Below are positions 16,864 through 24,552 of a stretch of DNA of 27,215 bases, in pieces; position 1 is the stretch's first letter; each line of letters opens with the position of its first letter. The DNA comes from a virus, in IMG/VR virus record IMGVR_UViG_3300025674_000298, positions 1 through 27,215 of that record, one strand, 5' to 3'. The position numbers and the translations under genes are program-made. A model generated the notes under the pieces. The model made no database searches. It was not told where the DNA came from and saw only the letters and a program-made list of their open reading frames with translations.

Positions 16864-18615
16864 ATGATAAAATTAAAAGAATTACTAAACGAAGCAGTAA
16901 ACGAAGTATCTTTCAGACCAAACCCAGGTACTATGAGTGGTGGTTCATATGAGTTAGATAAAAGAAAGTATGAATTAAAAACAGATGTTAAAGGTGTAAG
17001 AATTGGTGATTATACAAATGTAACATTACCTAAAGGAACTATTATATATAACTTACCAGGTGGAGTATTTGCACACCATCCTTCATTAAAAAGATATGAA
17101 GCTGGAATGAGGAAATATTTTAATACACCCACATTCAGAGGAATATCAATTACAAGAGAAAAAAATGTTATTCTTTCAATAGAAAAAAATTCTAAGATAT
17201 TAGAATCAGTAGATAAATCTAAATTAAAAAAGGTTTATGATAATCTCAATAAAGGTGATGAGGTTACAATAAAATATGGTTCATCAATTAGTAGAAATAA
17301 TGAAGTAACTTTTATTGTAAAAAAAGGTAAAACCACAGTAGGTAAATCTAGAGTTGAAAGAATTACATTAGTAAATAAAGCAAATCCAAAAGGTGTTAAG
17401 TATTACCTATATAATCGAAATGGTAATGTATCATTAGCAATTGGTGATATGGCTGCTACAATTGATGATATTCAGATGAACGAATCAGTAAACGAAGCCA
17501 AAGATATGGCATTTGTTGATTATCTTAAAGTGTTAGATGCTAAGTTTTTAGATGGTATGAAAGCTGTTCGTGGAGACAATGGAAGTGATGCTCAAATTAA
17601 ACCAACAAGAGGTGATATACTACAAAACTTCACCCTATTCAGAAATTACTTATCTGCTTTAACTAAGAAATATAAAGGTGATAAGACTAAACTTAGATTT
17701 CTAACAGAACGAGCTAATAGATTAAATGAAATAATAAAATTAGTAAACGAAGTAATTAAAAATGGTGATGTTATCATTTTTAAAAAATCTAAAGGTGAAG
17801 TACCTAAGATTAAATATAACTCATACTCAAAGCAATTTGCAGCAGATTTCATATCACATACGGATTATTATAAAAACCTAAAAGATGCCATTACAGATAT
17901 GAAAAACGCAGGATTTGTGATTGATAAATACATACAAACCGAATCAGTAAACGAAGGTATTGAACCACAAATCAAAAAGATTGCATACTACACAGGTACA
18001 AGACCCGAAGCAGTTGAAGATTTCGTTTCTAAACATGGATTGAATATTACTAAACTTCTTAAATTTGTTGAAAAGGGTAAACTTCCAGAAAGAATGGCAA
18101 TTGTATCAGCATTAGCGGGTAACCCAGGAAATCCAGTTCAAAAGAAAATAATCAAACAATTCTCAGAATCAGTAAACGAAGAATCATATAAAGTTGCAGG
18201 TAAACCCGTTACCTTAATTAAGGGTAAAAAATCAAATGGAACTGATTGGAAAGTAAAATTTCAAAATGGTAAAGAAACTTCATTATCAGATGTATTATCA
18301 TTAATTAAACCATTTCCAAAAGGTATTAAAGAATCAGTAAACGAAGCAAATGGGACTTACTTTAAAGCCGCATATGAAGCAGCTGAATACGCAAAGGAAA
18401 TGGCTGAGAAAAAGGGGTTTGAGATTGATGAAGATGATTGGCAAACTCAAATTGGAATGGGTGGTAAACACAATCGTTTAAGACCGGGTGTTGGTAAAAC
18501 ACATTCATTCTCAGTTGGATTAACAAAGAATGGTAAACCACAAAGAAAAGCATTAAACATATCACTATATGGAATGGATAGTGGAAGCTACGAATTAACA
18601 TACTATATAAACTAA
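16864..18615 (+). CDS. Modular putative internal/head polyprotein with ESVNE linkers
   Basis: 583 residues. It begins MIKLKELLNE/A, which matches in length and cut position the capsid-targeting peptide of T4 internal proteins (MKTYQEFIAE/A, cut after Glu10). A second site follows at AVNE14. Four further copies of ESVNE lie at 207-211, 360-364, 435-439 and 490-494, followed by A, G, E and A. They divide the protein into modules of about 197, 153, 75, 55 and 89 residues that show no obvious similarity to each other. Module 4 (KVAGKPVTLIKGKK..) looks like a small SH3-like barrel, module 3 is helical, and modules 1, 2 and 5 are unassigned. A Shine-Dalgarno-like AAGGAA precedes the start. Inferred role: head-packaged cargo cut by gp21; no enzymatic motif was seen. 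Confidence 0.75.
   Translation: MIKLKELLNEAVNEVSFRPNPGTMSGGSYELDKRKYELKTDVKGVRIGDYTNVTLPKGTIIYNLPGGVFAHHPSLKRYEAGMRKYFNTPTFRGISITREKNVILSIEKNSKILESVDKSKLKKVYDNLNKGDEVTIKYGSSISRNNEVTFIVKKGKTTVGKSRVERITLVNKANPKGVKYYLYNRNGNVSLAIGDMAATIDDIQMNESVNEAKDMAFVDYLKVLDAKFLDGMKAVRGDNGSDAQIKPTRGDILQNFTLFRNYLSALTKKYKGDKTKLRFLTERANRLNEIIKLVNEVIKNGDVIIFKKSKGEVPKIKYNSYSKQFAADFISHTDYYKNLKDAITDMKNAGFVIDKYIQTESVNEGIEPQIKKIAYYTGTRPEAVEDFVSKHGLNITKLLKFVEKGKLPERMAIVSALAGNPGNPVQKKIIKQFSESVNEESYKVAGKPVTLIKGKKSNGTDWKVKFQNGKETSLSDVLSLIKPFPKGIKESVNEANGTYFKAAYEAAEYAKEMAEKKGFEIDEDDWQTQIGMGGKHNRLRPGVGKTHSFSVGLTKNGKPQRKALNISLYGMDSGSYELTYYIN
16891..16906 (+). repeat. Dispersed 16-base repeat, copy 1 (one mismatch)
   Basis: GAAGCAGTAAACGAAG, coding E-A-V-N-E, differs by one base from GAATCAGTAAACGAAG found five more times downstream. 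In the same reading frame as the others. Confidence 0.85.
17482..17498 (+). repeat. Dispersed 16-base repeat, copy 2
   Basis: GAATCAGTAAACGAAG plus C, coding ESVNEA at a module border of the modular protein. Confidence 0.95.
17941..17957 (+). repeat. Dispersed 16-base repeat, copy 3
   Basis: GAATCAGTAAACGAAG plus G, coding ESVNEG at a module border. Confidence 0.95.
18166..18181 (+). repeat. Dispersed 16-base repeat, copy 4
   Basis: GAATCAGTAAACGAAG, coding ESVNE followed by another Glu. Confidence 0.95.
18331..18347 (+). repeat. Dispersed 16-base repeat, copy 5
   Basis: GAATCAGTAAACGAAG plus C, coding ESVNEA before the last module. Confidence 0.95.
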
Positions 18616-18624
18616 GGATAGATT

Positions 18625-19857
18625 ATGAATTTAAATGAATGGATAAACACTTATATAAATGAAATTTCAGAGGATGAAAAAGACCCGCAAGAAATCACAG
18701 TAGGTAACTATCAAACAAGATACTTTCATGTTTGTCCAGGTGCATCAACTCTATACAAAGATATAGAATCAAAAGGTGTTGATATGGATATGGCCGAAAG
18801 AAGTGCAAGATTACAAGATGCACTTTATTTCGTAGAAGAACACATTCAAAGAGATGGGTATGAGCCTGATAAAGATTATGTAATGGTTGCTAATAACATC
18901 GCTAAAAACATTATGAAGATGGCTAAACTGATGGGATTGGAAGAAGAACACAATTACATACAAGGACACGTTGATACAATTGAAAAGGTTGTAAAAGAAA
19001 AAGGTTTAGAAGAATCGATTATGAACCTTACTGAAAAAAATACACCAACTGACCCATCAAAATGGGCTTACTATAAAGCTCAAGCAAAGAAGAAATTCGA
19101 TGTATATCCATCAGCATACGCAAATGGATGGGCTGCTAAAAAATACAAAGCTGCAGGTGGTGGTTGGAGAAAATCAGAATCAGTAAACGAAGCAACTCCA
19201 GAAGAAGAGGATGAATTCCACAGAAATTTAGATAAGTTAGTTCATAAAACATTCGGACACAGTTCTGATGAAGAAAAAATGAATGAAGCTAATGAACCAG
19301 ATATAATTTCACAATTAAGAGATATCGTTTCAAAAAAACAAAATCAAAAACTAAAAGACCCAAAAAGTGGTAAAAAGATGAGAGTTGATTTATACTCAGC
19401 ATCAGCAGTTACTCAAGTGTATGATGCACTAAAACAACAATCAAATAAAGATAAGTTTGTTGGTATGGGTTTAGTTGGTATGGTTAATATGGCATTTAAA
19501 TTGATTAATAAACAAGAAATAGTTGAGTATGATGTTGAAACATTAGAAGAACTAAACGATTTCCATCAGTTTATGAAAGAATACAAAGCAGATATTAACG
19601 AAGCAGAATACCAAGGTAGAAAAGTAGAACTTGGTAAGATTATGCAAGGTGATGTTAAGAAATTTAAAGTTTATGTTAAGAACGATAAAGGTAATGTTGT
19701 TAAAGTAAACTTTGGACAAGGTGGTGATGCTAAAGGTGGTACGATGAGAATTCGTAAAGATAATCCTGAGGCAAGGAAGTCATTTAGAGCAAGACATAAT
19801 TGTGATAATCCTGGTCCAAGATGGAAAGCGAGATATTGGTCTTGTAGAAAATGGTAA
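18625..19857 (+). CDS. Second modular putative internal/head protein
   Basis: 410 residues with an AAGGA Shine-Dalgarno at the stop of the previous gene. Modules, split at Glu-Ala motifs: 1-133 after a YINE13 leader (contains YFHVCPGASTLYKDI), 134-189 (WAYYKAQAKKKFDVYPSAYANGWAAKKYKA), ESVNE189/A, a short acidic linker to KMNE221/A, a 105-residue helical module, DINE326/A and a C-terminal basic module ending RARHNCDNPGPRWKARYW then SCRKW. I remember the second and last modules as recurring in many uncultured phage proteins in different combinations, without known function. The ESVNEA copy shares its DNA sequence with the repeats of the preceding gene. Inferred to be protease-processed, head-associated cargo like its neighbour; no catalytic motif seen. 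Confidence 0.75.
   Translation: MNLNEWINTYINEISEDEKDPQEITVGNYQTRYFHVCPGASTLYKDIESKGVDMDMAERSARLQDALYFVEEHIQRDGYEPDKDYVMVANNIAKNIMKMAKLMGLEEEHNYIQGHVDTIEKVVKEKGLEESIMNLTEKNTPTDPSKWAYYKAQAKKKFDVYPSAYANGWAAKKYKAAGGGWRKSESVNEATPEEEDEFHRNLDKLVHKTFGHSSDEEKMNEANEPDIISQLRDIVSKKQNQKLKDPKSGKKMRVDLYSASAVTQVYDALKQQSNKDKFVGMGLVGMVNMAFKLINKQEIVEYDVETLEELNDFHQFMKEYKADINEAEYQGRKVELGKIMQGDVKKFKVYVKNDKGNVVKVNFGQGGDAKGGTMRIRKDNPEARKSFRARHNCDNPGPRWKARYWSCRKW
19177..19193 (+). repeat. Dispersed 16-base repeat, copy 6
   Basis: GAATCAGTAAACGAAG plus C, coding ESVNEA, in a different gene from copies 1-5 and again at a module border. Confidence 0.95.
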
Positions 19858-19876
19858 TTATATAAACTATTTTAAA

Positions 19877-19884
19877 TATTTATA
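19877..19884 (+). promoter_or_regulatory. TATTTATA element, candidate late promoter
   Basis: Exact octamer in the 40-base gap, 13 bases before the ATG at 19898. Its surroundings (ATATTTATAAACAAA) match those of the copy at 24504 over 15 bases. Confidence 0.5.
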
Positions 19885-19897
19885 AACAAAAGAACTT

Positions 19898-20350
19898 ATG
19901 GAAACCTTAAAAAAACTAATATTAAAGTTATGGAATTGGTTGAAAGACCAAACTGAAATCGATGAAAAAATCGAAGAAAAAGTTGATGATATCAAAGAAG
20001 ATTTTGATGATGTTGTAGAAGAAGTTAAAAGAAGATACAACAGAGTTAAAGAAGAAATTGATGATGTAAAAGAATCAACATCAGAAGTTATTAAACAAGT
20101 TGATGATGTTGCAAAAGCAGTGGGTGGTTCTAAACGAAAAGGTAGAAAACCTAAAAAACAATCAATATCAAAATCAAATGTTAATACAAACAAACCATCA
20201 GTAAAGAAAATCACTAAAAGTGCTCTTCGTACAATGAAAAAAGATGAGTTACTTGAAACTGCAAAAGCACAATTCAAAGCAGATTTAGACCCTAAGTTAA
20301 CAAAATCAAACTTAGTAAACAAGGTATATGAATTATATCATAAAAAATAA
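19898..20350 (+). CDS. Coiled-coil protein with C-terminal SAP/HeH-like motif
   Basis: 150 residues in three parts. Residues 1-17 are an amphipathic helix with Leu and Trp (LKKLILKLWNWLK). Residues 18-75 are a strongly charged coiled coil rich in Glu, Asp and Val. Residues 77-108 are a basic linker (GSKRKGRKPKKQ), followed at 112-148 by a helix-extended-helix of the SAP/HeH/Rho-N type (MKKDELLETAKAQF ... LTKSNLVNKVYEL). Such motifs bind DNA or RNA ends. I infer a DNA-binding or scaffold role next to the packaging genes. First gene after a TATTTATA element; its stop overlaps the next start by one base. Confidence 0.7.
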   Translation: METLKKLILKLWNWLKDQTEIDEKIEEKVDDIKEDFDDVVEEVKRRYNRVKEEIDDVKESTSEVIKQVDDVAKAVGGSKRKGRKPKKQSISKSNVNTNKPSVKKITKSALRTMKKDELLETAKAQFKADLDPKLTKSNLVNKVYELYHKK

Positions 20351-20970
20351 TGAATCAATTTTTCAGTAACATAAAGAACATCATCATAGTGGTATTGATT
20401 GTAATAATCATTATCATGCAACAATGTTCTGGCCCATCAATCGATTTCAACTTATTTGGTAAGAAAAACAAACAACCCGATGCTGTTGAAGGAACTGTTA
20501 TTACCAAAATAGAAACAAAATGGGATACTGTAAAATTTGATAGCTTAGTTTATGTTCCTAAATGGAGAGTAAGAGTTGATACGGTACATGATACAACCTT
20601 AAAGGATATTGATACACTTTCAGTATTAAAAGATTATTACGCAAAGTATTTTTATACGGATACATTAGATTTAGATTCATTAGGTAATATCATAATCAAT
20701 GATACTATATCACAAAATTCAATCATATTCAGAGAAATTAATCCAAACATTTATATTCCAACTACAATCATAAAAAGAGATTCACTTATTTCAAAAAATG
20801 AATTTTATTATGGATTTGGTTTAGCAGGAAATCAAGAACAATTCAATTATATTGGTGGTGAGTTACTTTGGAGAAGTAAACGTAAAAAAGTAATTGGAGT
20901 AGGATTAGGTATTAATCAAAACTTACAACCAGTTGGTTCTCTAAGAATGATGTGGAAAATAGGAAAATGA
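20350..20970 (+). CDS. Membrane-anchored protein with N-terminal hydrophobic segment
   Basis: 206 residues. Residues 10-23 are a strongly hydrophobic run (NIIIVVLIVIIIIM), followed by QQCSGPS with Cys26. This could be a plain signal anchor or an atypical lipoprotein signal; MQQC is a poor lipobox. The body is Asp/Thr-rich (VRVDTVHDTTLKDIDTL) and the last 60 residues look like beta strands (YYGFGLAGNQ, IGVGLGIN, SLRMMWKIGK). No family recognised. It stands just before the terminase, where many phages keep lysis genes, so a spanin-like envelope role is possible but unproven. Confidence 0.65.
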   Translation: MNQFFSNIKNIIIVVLIVIIIIMQQCSGPSIDFNLFGKKNKQPDAVEGTVITKIETKWDTVKFDSLVYVPKWRVRVDTVHDTTLKDIDTLSVLKDYYAKYFYTDTLDLDSLGNIIINDTISQNSIIFREINPNIYIPTTIIKRDSLISKNEFYYGFGLAGNQEQFNYIGGELLWRSKRKKVIGVGLGINQNLQPVGSLRMMWKIGK

Positions 20971-20973
20971 GTT

Positions 20974-22545
20974 ATGAGCAAATCAATAAAAGAACTTATA
21001 AGGGAAGAGTACATAAAATGTGCTAAAGACCCTGTTTACTTTTTCAAAAAGTATTGTTACATCCAACACCCAAAACGTGGTAAAATCTTATTCGACCTTT
21101 TTGAATTTCAAGAAGATGTTATGGATGAATTTGATAAACACAGATTCAATGTAATTCTTAAATCACGTCAGTTAGGTATCTCAACATTATCCGCAGGTTA
21201 TTCATTATGGATGATGTTATTCCACGAAGATAAAAACATATTGGTAATTGCAACCAAACAAGAGGTAGCTAAAAACTTAGTTACTAAGGTAAGATATATG
21301 CATGAGAACTTACCATCTTGGTTAAGGGGTGAAACTGAAGAAGATAACAAACTATCACTTAGGTTAGGTAACGGTTCAACAATTAAAGCAACATCAGCAA
21401 GTGGTGATGCAGGTCGTTCCGAAGCTTTATCAATGTTGATTATCGATGAGGCTGCTTTTATCAAAGGTATTGATTCAATTTGGGCATCTGCACAATCAAC
21501 TCTATCAACAGGTGGAAAAGCAATTGTATTATCAACTCCAAATGGTGTTGGTAACTTCTTTCATAAGACTTGGTTAAAGGGTGAAGAGGGTGATGGTTGG
21601 AATCCAATCAAACTTCATTGGACAGTACATCCAGAACGAAACCAAAAGTGGAGATTAGAACAAACTCAATTGTTAGGTGAAAAGATGGCAGCACAAGAAT
21701 GTGATTGTGATTTCATTTCATCTGGTTATACAGTAGTTGATGGACAACTTCTACAATGGTTTGAAGAAACTCATATTCAAGAACCAGTTGAGAAAAGAGG
21801 ATTTGATGGTAACTATTGGATATGGTCACAGCCAAATTATTCAAAAGATTATATTGTAGTAGCGGATGTCGCAAGAGGTGATGGAGCAGATTACTCAGCA
21901 TTTCACGTCATAGATGTAGAAAATGTAGAACAGGTTGCAGAATACAGAGGTAAGATTGAAACCAAACATTATGGTAATATGTTGGTGAATGTAGCAACTG
22001 AATGGAACGATGCTCTATTAGTGATTGAAAACGCAAATATTGGGTGGGCAGTAATTCAAGAAGCAATTGATAGAAATTATTCAAACTTATATTATTCCTA
22101 CAAAGAGTTTGGATATGTAGATGATGATATTCATTTACAAAAAGGATATGATTTAAAAGATAAATCTCAGATGGTACCTGGTTTCTCAATGACGAGTAGG
22201 ACTCGACCTTTGGTTATATCTAAATTAGATACATATATGAGAGAGAGAGTTCCAATCATCCGTTCTAAGAGGTTAATAGATGAGCTATTCGTATTTATAT
22301 GGAATGGTAGTAGAGCTGAAGCACAGCAGGGTTATAATGATGACTTAGTGATTTCATTCTCAACATCTTTGTGGGTAAGAGATACCGCATTAAAACTAAG
22401 ACAGCAAGGTATTGAATTAAACAGAAAAGCACTTTCTCTAACCTCTAAAAATTCAGGTGTATTCAAAACAACACCACAAGTTGCTAAGAATGCATGGAAG
22501 ATGAATACTGGCAGAGGTGATGAAGATATCCGTTGGTTATTGTAA
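20974..22545 (+). CDS. 17: Terminase large subunit, T4 gp17-like
   Basis: 523 residues (T4 gp17 is 610). Packaging motor that cuts concatemeric DNA and pumps it into the prohead through the portal. ATPase: Walker A KSRQLGIST (63-71), Walker B MLIIDEAAF with Asp158-Glu159, coupling motif LSTPNG (186-191). The T4 motif SRQLGKTT has its lysine inside; here that position is Ile69 and the likely catalytic lysine is Lys63 at the front, the lambda-type arrangement. Nuclease domain of RNase H fold: VVADVARGDGADYS with Asp298, LLVIENANIG with Glu352, and YNDDLVIS with Asp456/457. The small subunit gene (16) is not next to it in this window. Start context GAGTTATG, 3 bases after the previous stop. Confidence 0.97.
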   Translation: MSKSIKELIREEYIKCAKDPVYFFKKYCYIQHPKRGKILFDLFEFQEDVMDEFDKHRFNVILKSRQLGISTLSAGYSLWMMLFHEDKNILVIATKQEVAKNLVTKVRYMHENLPSWLRGETEEDNKLSLRLGNGSTIKATSASGDAGRSEALSMLIIDEAAFIKGIDSIWASAQSTLSTGGKAIVLSTPNGVGNFFHKTWLKGEEGDGWNPIKLHWTVHPERNQKWRLEQTQLLGEKMAAQECDCDFISSGYTVVDGQLLQWFEETHIQEPVEKRGFDGNYWIWSQPNYSKDYIVVADVARGDGADYSAFHVIDVENVEQVAEYRGKIETKHYGNMLVNVATEWNDALLVIENANIGWAVIQEAIDRNYSNLYYSYKEFGYVDDDIHLQKGYDLKDKSQMVPGFSMTSRTRPLVISKLDTYMRERVPIIRSKRLIDELFVFIWNGSRAEAQQGYNDDLVISFSTSLWVRDTALKLRQQGIELNRKALSLTSKNSGVFKTTPQVAKNAWKMNTGRGDEDIRWLL

Positions 22546-22560
22546 TTCTATTTTTTTTAA

Positions 22561-22568
22561 TATTTATA
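22561..22568 (+). promoter_or_regulatory. TATTTATA element, candidate late promoter
   Basis: Exact octamer in the 63-base gap between terminase and portal genes, 40 bases before the portal ATG, preceded by eight T at 22551-22558. Confidence 0.45.
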
Positions 22569-22608
22569 TTCTGTAAGGATTATATAAACAAACGTATTAC
22601 TATATATT

Positions 22609-24501
22609 ATGGCAGATACTTCATTATTTGGAAGATTAAAAAGACTATTCTCAACTCAAACCGTAGTTCGTAGAATAGGAAAAGATAAGTTAAAGGTAGT
22701 TGATTCTTCAAGATTACAAAGTGATGGTAATCGTAGAGGCTCTGCTTATTATGATAGGTATGGTAGATTGCATGGTTCTAACTCAAGAAAGAATTGGCAA
22801 ACCTACAATGAAAGATTTAATTATCACTCAAATAAATTAGAACTATATACTGATTATGAAGCAATGGATAAAGATTCCATTATATCATCGGTATTGGATA
22901 TCTACTCAGATGAGGCCACATTGAAAAATGATATGGGTGATGTTCTTAGAATTAGTTCATCTGATGAAAAAATCAAAAAAACACTTCACAACTTATTTTA
23001 TGATGTTCTAAACATTGAGTTCAACCTTTGGTCTTGGGTTAGAGGTATGAACAAATATGGTGATTATTATCTTTATTTAGATATTGATGATGAGTTGGGT
23101 GTTGTAAATGCATCACCATTATCAACATATGAAACGAGAAGAGAAGAAGGTTATGATTTAGATAACCCATATTCAGTAAGATTTGAAGTAGAACAACAAA
23201 ACACAAACGCAATCTCACAAAGAAATGAAACTAAGTTCTTAGAATCATTCCAAGTAGCACATTTCAGATTATTGACTGATACAAACTTCCTACCTTACGG
23301 ACGTTCATTATTAGAAGGTGCTAGAAAGACTTGGAAACAATTAATTCTTATGGAAGATGCTATGATGATTCATAGAATTATGAGAGCACCTGAAAAGAGA
23401 ATCTTTAAAATTGATATCGGTAATATTCCACCTGCAGAAGTTGATACATATATGCAGAACATCATCGACCAGATGAAGAAAACTCCATACATTGATGAAT
23501 CGACTGGTGAGTACAACCTAAAGTTCAATCTTCAAAATATGTTAGAAGATTATTATCTACCTGTTAGAGGTGGACAAAGTGGTACTGAGATTGATTCTCT
23601 TAGTGGCATGGAATTTGGTGGTATAGATGATATCGAATACCTAAAGAATAGAATGATGGCAGCTCTTAAAGTTCCAAAGGCGTTCATTGGTTACGAAGAG
23701 GGGGTTGAAGGTAAAGCTACACTCGCACAACAAGACATTCGATTTGCTCGTTCTGTAGAGCGAATCCAAAAGATTGTTCTTTCAGAATTAACTAAGATTG
23801 CAATCGTTCACTTATATGCACAAGGATATGAAGATTCGGATTTAGTAAACTTTGAATTAGAATTAACTACACCATCGATTATATACGAACAAGAAAAAGC
23901 AAACCTTTGGTCTGAAAAAGTATCTTTAGTTAGAGATATGATTGACCTTAAAATGGTATCACAAGAATGGATGTATAAAAACATCTTTAATATGTCAGAT
24001 GATGAATGGAAGTTAGAACAGGCTAAAGTTATTAATGACCTTAAACTTAAATTCAGACATGAACAAATTGAAACCGAAGGTAACGACCCTGTCAAAACAG
24101 GTGAATCATTTGGAACACCACATGATTTAGCATCGTTATCTCAGCAAGGTGGTGGTGATGAAAGTGGAGCAAATGCAGGATTCCCAACTGCTGAAAACAA
24201 AGGTGGAGCGCCTGAAGGTGGATGGCCAGGTGCTGGTAGACCAAAAGAAGGTGGTAATTACGCTACTGATGATAACGCATTTGGTAGAGACCCGATTGGA
24301 AACAGAAGTATAAGTATTAAACCAGAAAAAGCATATAATGCAAACGAAGTGGTTAACAAAGAATCTACAGATGCAATGTTATCTAAAATGAAGGTAAAGT
24401 TAAAAACTAAGAAAATTATAACCGAATCACTTAAAACAGATGATGAAATATCTGAAATTGGGTTATTAGATGAAAAAAACATATTGGAATCTGATAATTA
24501 A
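22609..24501 (+). CDS. 20: Portal protein, T4 gp20-like
   Basis: 630 residues, longer than T4 gp20 (524). It forms the dodecameric ring at the head vertex through which DNA passes and on which the prohead is initiated. Recognisable gp20 blocks are the opening SLFGRLKRLF, DKDSIISSVLDIYSDEAT in the N-terminal third, WSWVRGMNKYGDYYLYLD, RAPEKRIFKIDIGNIPP and VPKAFIGYEEGVEGKATLA near residue 355 followed by the ARSVERIQK helix. The extra length is at the C-terminus: a Gly/Pro-rich low-complexity stretch (GGGDESGANAG..., GGAPEGGWPGAG) and a charged tail. The gene follows the terminase directly, without genes 18 and 19. Confidence 0.97.
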   Translation: MADTSLFGRLKRLFSTQTVVRRIGKDKLKVVDSSRLQSDGNRRGSAYYDRYGRLHGSNSRKNWQTYNERFNYHSNKLELYTDYEAMDKDSIISSVLDIYSDEATLKNDMGDVLRISSSDEKIKKTLHNLFYDVLNIEFNLWSWVRGMNKYGDYYLYLDIDDELGVVNASPLSTYETRREEGYDLDNPYSVRFEVEQQNTNAISQRNETKFLESFQVAHFRLLTDTNFLPYGRSLLEGARKTWKQLILMEDAMMIHRIMRAPEKRIFKIDIGNIPPAEVDTYMQNIIDQMKKTPYIDESTGEYNLKFNLQNMLEDYYLPVRGGQSGTEIDSLSGMEFGGIDDIEYLKNRMMAALKVPKAFIGYEEGVEGKATLAQQDIRFARSVERIQKIVLSELTKIAIVHLYAQGYEDSDLVNFELELTTPSIIYEQEKANLWSEKVSLVRDMIDLKMVSQEWMYKNIFNMSDDEWKLEQAKVINDLKLKFRHEQIETEGNDPVKTGESFGTPHDLASLSQQGGGDESGANAGFPTAENKGGAPEGGWPGAGRPKEGGNYATDDNAFGRDPIGNRSISIKPEKAYNANEVVNKESTDAMLSKMKVKLKTKKIITESLKTDDEISEIGLLDEKNILESDN

Positions 24502-24503
24502 GA

Positions 24504-24511
24504 TATTTATA
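24504..24511 (+). promoter_or_regulatory. TATTTATA element, candidate late promoter
   Basis: Exact octamer 2 bases after the portal stop and 41 bases before the next ATG. The longer context ATATTTATAAACAAA is shared with the copy at 19877. Confidence 0.5.
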
Positions 24512-24552
24512 AACAAATACATAGGTTACTTTACCAAAAATAGAAGGAAGTA

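Noticed and set aside
19867-20322. 151-codon minus-strand frame opposite the coiled-coil gene
   Set aside because: Ser/Phe-rich shadow of Lys/Glu/Asp codons; the + strand frame has coiled-coil and SAP-like features and coupling to its neighbours.
22551-22558. Eight T after the terminase stop as a terminator
   Set aside because: No GC-rich stem precedes it; more likely part of the AT-rich promoter region.
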